Shown: positions 57,939-64,000 of the stretch, piece after piece
Numbering within the stretch: position 1 is the first letter of the stretch
How the letters are laid out: each line of letters starts with the position of its first letter
Source: Thauera sp.
GTDB taxonomy: Bacteria; Pseudomonadota; Gammaproteobacteria; Burkholderiales; Rhodocyclaceae
NCBI GenBank assembly: GCA_024235615.1
Contig: JACKMB010000005.1
Coordinates: 62,001-126,000 of the forward strand
DNA length: 64,000 nt
Reading direction: 5' to 3'
Position numbers and translations under genes: made by a program
Notes under the pieces: model-generated
Database searches by the model: none
What the model saw: the letters and a program-made list of their open reading frames with translations, nothing else
Told to the model about the DNA's origin: nothing

Positions 57939-58978
57939 CGGCCGCTCCGGAACTGCTGGGTGAAGCGCACGAACTCGTCGAGCTTGGCGCGCGCGGCGCC
58001 GCTCTCGATGATCTCGCGCGCGCGCAGGATGCCGGCGCCGATGGTGTCGACCAGGTTGGCGGTGTACAGCGCCACGCCGGCGTTGAAGATCACGATCTCG
58101 CGCGCCGCGCCGGGGCGGTTGTCGAGCACGCCGAGCAGCATCTCGCGCGACTCGGTGGCGTCCTCGACGCGCAGCTGGCGGCTGCCCGCCATGGCGAGGC
58201 CGAAGTCCTCGGGGTGGATCTCGTACTCGGAGACCTCGTTGTTCTTGAGCTCGCCGACCAGGGTTGCGCCGCCCAGGCTGACCTCGTCCATGCCGTCCAG
58301 GCCGTGCACCACCATCACGTGGTTGGCGCCGAGGCGCTGCATCACGCGCGCCTGGATGCCGACCAGGTCGGGGTGGAACACGCCCATCAGGGTGTTGGGC
58401 GCGCTCGCCGGGTTGGTGAGGGGGCCGAGGATGTTGAAGATGGTGCGCACGCCCATCTCGCGCCGCACCGGGGCGACGTTCTTCATCGCGCTGTGGTGGG
58501 CGGGGGCGTACATGAAGCCGATGCCGGTGGCCTCGATGCACTCGGCGACCTGCTGCGGCGTGAGATCCAGATTGACACCGAGCGCCTCGATCACGTCGGC
58601 CGCGCCCGACTTGGACGACACCCCGCGCCCGCCGTGCTTGGCCACGCGCGCGCCGGCGGCGGCGGCGACGAAGATCGTGGTGGTGGAGATGTTGAAGGTG
58701 TTGGCGCCGTCGCCGCCGGTGCCGACGACGTCGAGGAAGTGGTCGTGCGGCGGCTCGACCACGACCTTGGTCGACATCTCGCGCATCACCGTGGCGGCGG
58801 CGGTGATCTCGCTGATGGTCTCCTTCTTGACGCGCAGGCCGGTGAGGATGGCGGCGGTCATCACCGGCGAGATCTCGCCGGCCATGATCTGGCGCATCAG
58901 CGACAGCATCTCGTCGAAGAAGATCTCGCGATGCTCGATCGTGCGTTGCAGGGCTTGCTGGGGGGTGATCGTGGTCAT
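57935..58978 (-). CDS. trpD: anthranilate phosphoribosyltransferase
   Basis: A 347-aa enzyme joining anthranilate to PRPP. Motifs: [20 protein letters not shown] (PRPP site), [20 protein letters not shown], and [40 protein letters not shown]. Upstream ribosome site GCGAGAG. It lies 21 bp after trpG and overlaps trpC by four bases. Complete. Confidence 0.97.
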   Translation of the reverse strand: MTTITPQQALQRTIEHREIFFDEMLSLMRQIMAGEISPVMTAAILTGLRVKKETISEITAAATVMREMSTKVVVEPPHDHFLDVVGTGGDGANTFNISTTTIFVAAAAGARVAKHGGRGVSSKSGAADVIEALGVNLDLTPQQVAECIEATGIGFMYAPAHHSAMKNVAPVRREMGVRTIFNILGPLTNPASAPNTLMGVFHPDLVGIQARVMQRLGANHVMVVHGLDGMDEVSLGGATLVGELKNNEVSEYEIHPEDFGLAMAGSRQLRVEDATESREMLLGVLDNRPGAAREIVIFNAGVALYTANLVDTIGAGILRAREIIESGAARAKLDEFVRFTQQFRSGR

Positions 58979-58999
58979 GGGACTCTCGCAGCGTTCATG

Positions 59000-59587
59000 T
59001 CAGGCGGCCGCCGGCGCGGCGGCGCGGCGATCGAGGAAGTTCTTCAGCAGCGCGTGGCCGCACTCGGTGAGGATGGACTCGGGGTGAAACTGCACACCCT
59101 CGACGTCGAGCGTCCTGTGGCGCACGCCCATGATCTCGCCGTCCTCGGTCCAGGCCGTCACTTCCAGACAGTCGGGCAGGCTCGGGCGTTCGATCGCCAG
59201 CGAATGGTAGCGCGTGCAGGTGAGCGGGTTGGGCAGGCCGCGGAAGACGCCCGCATCGAGGTGATGCACCGGCGAGGTCTTGCCGTGCATCAGCTGCTTG
59301 GCGTGCACGATGCGCCCGCCGAAGGCCTCGCCGATGCTCTGGTGGCCGAGGCAGACGCCGAGGATGGGCAGCTTGCCGGCGAAGGCCTTGATCGCCGCCA
59401 CCGAGATGCCGGCCTGGGCCGGGGAGCACGGCCCGGGCGAAATGACGAGATGCGCGGGCGCGAGGCGCGCGATCTGCTCGAGGGTGATCTCGTCGTTGCG
59501 GTACACCTTGACCTTGGCGCCGAGCTCGCCGAAGTACTGCACGAGGTTGTAGGTGAAGCTGTCGTAGTTGTCGATCATCAGCAGCAT
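59000..59587 (-). CDS. trpG: anthranilate synthase component II, glutamine amidotransferase
   Basis: A 195-aa class I glutaminase supplying ammonia to TrpE. Start [20 protein letters not shown]; nucleophile Cys in [20 protein letters not shown]; His/Glu in [20 protein letters not shown]. This form also serves PabB in many bacteria, so it may work in folate synthesis. The ATG at 59587 is preferred to a longer frame. Gap to trpE of 86 bp. Confidence 0.97.
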   Translation of the reverse strand: MLLMIDNYDSFTYNLVQYFGELGAKVKVYRNDEITLEQIARLAPAHLVISPGPCSPAQAGISVAAIKAFAGKLPILGVCLGHQSIGEAFGGRIVHAKQLMHGKTSPVHHLDAGVFRGLPNPLTCTRYHSLAIERPSLPDCLEVTAWTEDGEIMGVRHRTLDVEGVQFHPESILTECGHALLKNFLDRRAAAPAAA

Positions 59588-59673
59588 GGTCTTTCCCTTC
59601 GCGAAGCCGCGCGCTGCGGGCTCCGCCAGTATCGAGGCGTGGTGGGCGGAGGGCGGCGCGGGCGCCGCCGCGC

Positions 59674-61146
59674 TCAGAAGCGGGTGTCGAGCCCGCCTTC
59701 GGCCATCTCGGCGGCGCGCAGCATCGCGCGCGCCTTGCTCTGGGTCTCGTTCCACTCGGCGTCGGGGTCGGAGTCGGCGACGATGCCGGCGCCGGCCTGG
59801 ACGTGGATCTGGCCGTCCTTGACCACCGCGGTACGGATCGCGATCGCCAGGTCCATGTCGCCATGAAAGCCGAGGTAGCCCACCGCGCCGGCGTAGATGC
59901 CGCGCTTGACCGGCTCGAGCTCGTCGATGATCTCCATCGCGCGCACCTTGGGCGCGCCCGACACGGTGCCGGCCGGGAAGGTGGCACGCAGCACCGCGAG
60001 CGCGTCGAGCCCGTCGCGCAGCTTGCCCTCGACGTTGGAGACGATGTGCATCACGTGCGAGTAGCGCTCGACGGTGAAGCGCTCGGTGACCTTGACCGTG
60101 CCGACCTCGGAGACGCGACCGGCGTCGTTGCGGCCGAGGTCGAGCAGCTGCACGTGCTCGGCGATCTCCTTCTGGTCGGCGAGGAGTTCCTGCTCGAGCG
60201 CGAGGTCCTCTGCCGGCGTGGCGCCGCGCTTGCGGGTGCCGGCGATCGGGCGCACGGTGACGACGTCGTCCTCGAGCCGGGTGAGGATCTCCGGCGAGGC
60301 GCCGACGACGTGAAAGTCCTCGAGGTTGAAGTAGAACAGGTAGGGCGAGGGGTTGAGCGAGCGGATCGCGCGGTACAGCGCCATCGGGCTGGCCGCGTAG
60401 GGCTTGCTCATGCGCTGCGACAGCACGACCTGCATCAGATCGCCGTCGACGATGTACTGCTTGGCGCGGCGCACCGCGTCCTTGAAGGCCTCCTCGCCGA
60501 AGCTCGACACCGGCTCGGCGGACTCGCCGCGGAACTCCTCGGGGATCTCCACCGGCTCGCGCAGGCGGGCGAGCAGTTCGCGCAGGCGCTTCTGCGCGCG
60601 CTTGTATGCGCCCGGCACCTCGGGCTCGGCATAGACGACGAGGGTGAGCTTGCCGCTGAGGTTGTCGACGATGGCGACCTCTTCGGACAACAGCAGCAGG
60701 ATGTCGGGCGTGCCGAGCGTGTCGGTCTTCTCGGTCTTCGCCAGCTTGGGCTCGATGTAGCGCACCGTGTCGTAGCCGAAGCAGCCGACCAGGCCGCCGG
60801 CGAAGCGCGGCAGGTGCTGGCGCGGCGGCACCTTGATGCGGTTCATGAACTCGGCGACGAAGTTGAGCGGGTCGCCGTAGTCGCGGCGCTCGACCAGGCG
60901 GTTGCCGGTGAGCAGCAGGGCCGAGCGGCCATAGACCTCGATGCGGGTCGGCGAGGACAGGCCGATGAAGGAGTAGCGCCCGAAGCGCTCGCCGCCCTGC
61001 ACCGACTCGAGCAGGTAGGTGTAGGGCTCGTTGGCGAGCTTCAGGTAGATGGAGAGCGGGGTGTCGAGATCGGCGAAGGTCTCGAGGGTGAGCGGGATGC
61101 GGTTGTAGCCCTCGGCGGCGAGGGCGTTGAATTCGTGTTCGAGCAT
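59674..61146 (-). CDS. trpE: anthranilate synthase component I
   Basis: A 490-aa chorismate enzyme. Feedback site near the N-terminus: the LLES motif in [20 protein letters not shown]. Catalytic region: [51 protein letters not shown]-like ([20 protein letters not shown]), [52 protein letters not shown]. The ATG at 61146 has GTGGAG upstream. About 100 bp further upstream is a Trp-rich leader ORF, so attenuation-type control is likely. The long open frame upstream of the ATG is rejected. Confidence 0.97.
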   Translation of the reverse strand: MLEHEFNALAAEGYNRIPLTLETFADLDTPLSIYLKLANEPYTYLLESVQGGERFGRYSFIGLSSPTRIEVYGRSALLLTGNRLVERRDYGDPLNFVAEFMNRIKVPPRQHLPRFAGGLVGCFGYDTVRYIEPKLAKTEKTDTLGTPDILLLLSEEVAIVDNLSGKLTLVVYAEPEVPGAYKRAQKRLRELLARLREPVEIPEEFRGESAEPVSSFGEEAFKDAVRRAKQYIVDGDLMQVVLSQRMSKPYAASPMALYRAIRSLNPSPYLFYFNLEDFHVVGASPEILTRLEDDVVTVRPIAGTRKRGATPAEDLALEQELLADQKEIAEHVQLLDLGRNDAGRVSEVGTVKVTERFTVERYSHVMHIVSNVEGKLRDGLDALAVLRATFPAGTVSGAPKVRAMEIIDELEPVKRGIYAGAVGYLGFHGDMDLAIAIRTAVVKDGQIHVQAGAGIVADSDPDAEWNETQSKARAMLRAAEMAEGGLDTRF

Positions 61147-61244
61147 GGGGGCTCCACGTGGGACGGGTCGATCGGAGAGGCTTGCAGCGGGCGGGGAAGG
61201 CGGCGCGCGACGTGCGCGGCGGGCCCCGCAGGGGGAGGTCGCGT

Positions 61245-61334
61245 TCAGTGGCCCAAAGGCCAACGCCAGCCACCGCGCCAGTCGGGCTGGGCGGAGGACG
61301 AGGCGGCGAACAGGCGATCCCGGGTTGCGAGCAT
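61245..61334 (-). CDS. trpL: trp operon leader peptide
   Basis: A 29-codon frame upstream of trpE ending in [12 protein letters not shown] then TGA. Trp codons fall at residues 19, 23 and 25, three in seven codons, which is the mark of a Trp leader peptide. The last Trp codon lies in a hairpin (TGGCC-TTT-GGGCCA) and a second one (CCCC-CTGC-GGGG) follows. No T-run terminator is seen before trpE, so the downstream mechanism is unclear. The start is ATG at 61334, possibly the adjacent GTG; no strong ribosome site. Confidence 0.75.
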   Translation of the reverse strand: MLATRDRLFAASSSAQPDWRGGWRWPLGH

Positions 61335-61480
61335 CACGATGACTGTCGTTGGTGGAGGAACGAACGAGGGCGGACGAAGGGCTCAGGAGCTACGCCCGGC
61401 AAAGCCGCACACACAAACTGCAGACCCGCAGCAGATCGCGACTTCGCACCGCATCGCGCACTCCCGCGGTCTACGTGCAC

Positions 61481-62167
61481 CTATGCAGGACCGATATGGT
61501 CCAGCACTTCGAGTGCGGTCGATAGTAGCCCATCGCATTCGATGCTGTCCACCGGCATGCCCTCGCTGTAACCGTAGCGCACCAGCAGCACCGGCATGCC
61601 GGCGTCGCGCGCGGCGAAGGCGTCGTTGGCCGAGTCGCCCACCATCAGCGCCAGCCCCGCCGGCACGCCGATGCGCTCGCAGGCCAGGTGCAGCATCGCC
61701 GGGTCGGGTTTCTTGACCGGCAGGGTGTCGCCGCTGACCACGGCGTCGAAGTAATGTGCGATCGCCATGCGCTCGAGCAGCGGCAGCGTGAAGGCCTCGG
61801 CCTTGTTGGTGACCACCGCGAGCGGCAGGCCGCGTCCGCGCAGGCGCTCGAGCAGCTCGACGACGCCGGGGTAGATGCGCGTGCGCACCCCGTTGACCAG
61901 GGCGTAGTGGCGGCGGAACACGCCCACGGCCCTGTCGATCTCGTCCTCGCCGGCGTGCGTGCCCTCGGTGAGGCAGCGCCGCACGAGGTTGGGAATGCCC
62001 TTGCCGACGAAGCTGTGGATCTCCTCCACGCTGCGTGCCGGGCGGGCAAGCTCGGCGAGCATGAGGTTGGCGGCGTCGGCGAGGTCGGCGATGGTGTCGA
62101 GCAGGGTGCCGTCGAGGTCGAACAGCACCGCGCGCGGCGCCAGCGCCAGGCGTGCGCCCCCCCTCAT
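61481..62167 (-). CDS. gph: phosphoglycolate phosphatase
   Basis: A 228-aa HAD hydrolase. Motif [21 protein letters not shown] with both catalytic Asp, motif [21 protein letters not shown], motif III Lys in [16 protein letters not shown], motif [22 protein letters not shown]. The order gph after rpe with an ATGA overlap is widespread, and trpE follows in many beta- and gammaproteobacteria. Substrate 2-phosphoglycolate is the family assignment. Confidence 0.94.
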   Translation of the reverse strand: MRGGARLALAPRAVLFDLDGTLLDTIADLADAANLMLAELARPARSVEEIHSFVGKGIPNLVRRCLTEGTHAGEDEIDRAVGVFRRHYALVNGVRTRIYPGVVELLERLRGRGLPLAVVTNKAEAFTLPLLERMAIAHYFDAVVSGDTLPVKKPDPAMLHLACERIGVPAGLALMVGDSANDAFAARDAGMPVLLVRYGYSEGMPVDSIECDGLLSTALEVLDHIGPA

Positions 62168-62859
62168 GCCCGCACCGTGGCCAGCTCGGCGCGCAGCGCG
62201 CCCAGGATCGAGTCGTAGCGGTGCGGATCGGAGGCCTTGCCGGCGCCGAACACCGCGGAGCCGGCGACGAAGGTGTCCGCGCCGGCGCGGGCGATCTCGG
62301 CGATGTTGTCGGTCTTCACCCCGCCGTCGATCTCGAGCAGGATGCGGCGGCCGCTGCGTTCCTCGTAGGCGTCCAGCTTCGCACGCGCGGCACGCAGCTT
62401 GTTCAGGGTCTCGGGAATGAACTTCTGCCCGCCGAAGCCCGGGTTGACGCTCATCAGCAGCACGACGTCGAGCTTGTCCATGACGTGGTCCATCCAGTCG
62501 AGCGGGGTGGCGGGGTTGAACACCAGCCCGGCCTGGCAGCCGGCGTCGCGGATCAGCCCGAGCGTGCGGTCGACATGCTCGGAGGCCTCGGGGTGGAAGG
62601 TGATGACGTTGGCGCCGGCCTTGGCGAAGTCGGGGACGATGCGATCGACCGGCTTCACCATCAGGTGCACGTCGATCGGCGCCGTGGTGTGCGGGCGGAT
62701 GGCCTCGCACACCAGCGGACCGATGGTGAGGTTGGGGACGTAATGGTTGTCCATGACGTCGAAGTGGATCCAGTCGGCGCCGGCGGCGATGACGTCGCGG
62801 ACCTCCTCGCCGAGGCGGGCAAAATCGGCGGACAGCAGGCTGGGGGCGATGCGGTACAT
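62164..62859 (-). CDS. rpe: ribulose-phosphate 3-epimerase
   Basis: A 231-aa TIM-barrel enzyme that interconverts ribulose-5-P and xylulose-5-P. Motifs: [40 protein letters not shown] (metal ligands), [40 protein letters not shown] and [20 protein letters not shown] with VAGSAVFGA. The start has GGAGACCACC upstream. Overlaps gph. Confidence 0.97.
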   Translation of the reverse strand: MYRIAPSLLSADFARLGEEVRDVIAAGADWIHFDVMDNHYVPNLTIGPLVCEAIRPHTTAPIDVHLMVKPVDRIVPDFAKAGANVITFHPEASEHVDRTLGLIRDAGCQAGLVFNPATPLDWMDHVMDKLDVVLLMSVNPGFGGQKFIPETLNKLRAARAKLDAYEERSGRRILLEIDGGVKTDNIAEIARAGADTFVAGSAVFGAGKASDPHRYDSILGALRAELATVRA

Positions 62860-62930
62860 GGTGGTCTCCGATGCAGGTTGCTGCCCGGATTCTAACCCGG
62901 GCCCCCCACGGTCGGCCGCCCCCGCCCCGC

Positions 62931-64000
62931 TCAGCGCACGCAGACCTTGCGCACCTGCTTCATGTCGGTGATGCCGGAGAGCACCTTCTCGATGCCGTCC
63001 TGGCGCAGCGTGCGCATGCCCTCGGCGAGCGCCTGGCCGAGGATCTGGTCGACGCGACCGCGCGACTGGATCAGGCGCTTGATCGCGTCCGAGCCGAGCA
63101 TCAGCTCGTGCAGGCCGACACGGCCCTTGTAGCCCTGGTTGCAGTGCTCGCAGCCGACCGCACGGTAGAGCCGGAAGCCGCCCTCCTTGTCACCGAAGGC
63201 CTCGCGCCAGCGCCCGAGAACGCGCTCGCGCGCGGCCCTGGGGTCGGCGGCGAAGTCCGGGGTCAGGTGCATGTCCTCGCAGTACTCGTCGAGCAGGCTG
63301 GCGAGCTCGTCCTCGCCGGCACGGTAAGGCACGCGGCACTTCAGGCACAGGCGCTTGGCCAGGCGCTGGGCGAGCACGCCGAGCAGCGCGTCGGCGAAGT
63401 TGAACGGGTCCATGCCCATGTCGAGCAGACGGACGACGGACTCCGGCGCGCTGTTGGTGTGCAGGGTCGAGAACACGAGGTGGCCGGTCAGCGAGGCCTC
63501 GATGCCGACCGAGACGGTCTCGTGGTCGCGCATCTCGCCCACCATGATCACGTCGGGGTCGGCGCGCAGGAAGGCGCGCATCATGGTGGCGAAGTCGATG
63601 CCGGCCTTGCGGTTGACCTGCACCTGGCGCAAGCCCTTCTGGGTGATCTCGACCGGGTCCTCGACGGTCCAGATCTTGGTGTCGGGGGTGTTGATGTAGC
63701 TCAGGATGGAGTGCAGCGTGGTGGTCTTGCCCGAGCCGGTGGGGCCGCACACGAAGAAGATGCCGTAGGGCTTGGCGATCGCGTTCTTGAGACGCTCGAG
63801 GTTGAAGGGCAACAGGCCGAGCTGGTCGATCGGGATCGGCTCGCTGTGGGCGAGCAGGCGCATGACCACGTCTTCCATGCCACCCTGGGTGGGCAGCGTG
63901 GCCACGCGCAGCTCGAGGTCGACCGGCGCGAACTTGCGGAAGCGGATCTTGCCGTCCTGCGGCTTGCGGCGCTCGGAGATGTCGAGGTCGCACATGATCT
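62931..64000 (-). CDS. GspE/PilB-family secretion ATPase, 3' part (cut by window edge)
   Basis: Type II secretion or type IV pilus extension ATPase; the first domain is outside the window. Visible are about 356 residues: [20 protein letters not shown] just at the edge, Walker A in [20 protein letters not shown], Asp box [20 protein letters not shown], Walker [21 protein letters not shown] and [20 protein letters not shown]. The zinc-finger-like Cys pairs ([30 protein letters not shown]) are present. Its C-terminus is complete ([11 protein letters not shown]). Which system it serves cannot be decided here. Confidence 0.92.
   Translation of the reverse strand, partial: IMCDLDISERRKPQDGKIRFRKFAPVDLELRVATLPTQGGMEDVVMRLLAHSEPIPIDQLGLLPFNLERLKNAIAKPYGIFFVCGPTGSGKTTTLHSILSYINTPDTKIWTVEDPVEITQKGLRQVQVNRKAGIDFATMMRAFLRADPDVIMVGEMRDHETVSVGIEASLTGHLVFSTLHTNSAPESVVRLLDMGMDPFNFADALLGVLAQRLAKRLCLKCRVPYRAGEDELASLLDEYCEDMHLTPDFAADPRAARERVLGRWREAFGDKEGGFRLYRAVGCEHCNQGYKGRVGLHELMLGSDAIKRLIQSRGRVDQILGQALAEGMRTLRQDGIEKVLSGITDMKQVRKVCVR

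Noticed and set aside
52014-59087. 2357-codon open frame on the plus strand
   Set aside because: It is antisense to msrA, tamB, trpC and trpD, which have clear family motifs; low-complexity shadow.

Overview
The window is GC-rich chromosomal DNA from a betaproteobacterium, most likely of the Thauera/Azoarcus/Aromatoleum group (Rhodocyclales). This rests on gene content and style, not on a database search: GTP-type PEP carboxykinase, MaeB-type malic enzyme, a fused indolepyruvate ferredoxin oxidoreductase, a classical betaproteobacterial porin, a trpE-trpG-trpD-trpC order, and dense REP repeats of the GTAGGAGCGGCGGCAGCCGC type. Genes are tightly packed, with many ATGA/GTGA start-stop overlaps.

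Layout. 1-9.3 kb: housekeeping genes (cut PBP7-like endopeptidase, patatin phospholipase, divergent maeB and pckG, class I/II aminotransferase, lytic transglycosylase). 9.6-19.1 kb: an accessory island with ampD, a REP-associated tyrosine transposase (RAYT), and seven type II toxin-antitoxin modules (Phd/PIN, PrlF/YhaV, HicAB, Phd/PIN, Phd/ParE, Phd/PIN, VapBC) around one porin gene, with several families of short interspersed repeats. 19.1-20.7 kb: rpoH behind a perfect CIRCE element, then a SCO1/SenC copper protein. 20.8-32.5 kb: a ten-gene minus-strand operon (small exported protein, FolE2, FAD oxidoreductase, DUF1365, CFA-synthase-like methyltransferase, chalcone-isomerase-like protein, MFS transporter, DUF3833 lipoprotein, SDR, SnoaL-like protein), a Na/Pi cotransporter, and a LitR/CarH-type MerR regulator with B12-photoreceptor motifs. 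The same palindrome, TTTGTCC-N-GGACAAA, lies at the operon promoter and at the litR promoter. 32.5-34.0 kb: a large REP array, then recQ. 36.1-43.2 kb: a frameshifted TonB receptor, a YfiR-like periplasmic protein, a hybrid histidine kinase and an EAL response regulator, all in one direction. 43.3-50.2 kb: leucine-type dehydrogenase, indolepyruvate ferredoxin oxidoreductase and an SNF-family transporter. 50.2-51.05 kb: a second REP array. 51.05-64 kb: minus-strand lrp, fkbp, msrA, tamB, trpC, trpD, trpG, trpE with a Trp-rich leader peptide, gph, rpe and the 3' part of a GspE/PilB ATPase.

How parts fit together. maeB and pckG diverge from a shared control region and handle the C4/C3 branch point. 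The litR block looks like a light/B12-controlled photo-oxidative-stress and membrane-lipid (furan or modified fatty acid) unit with folE2. The YfiR-kinase-EAL block looks like a c-di-GMP signalling unit. The most unusual features are the shared litR/operon palindrome, the toxin-antitoxin island, the CIRCE-rpoH link, the trp leader peptide, and the RAYT repeat that supplies the start codon of ampD.
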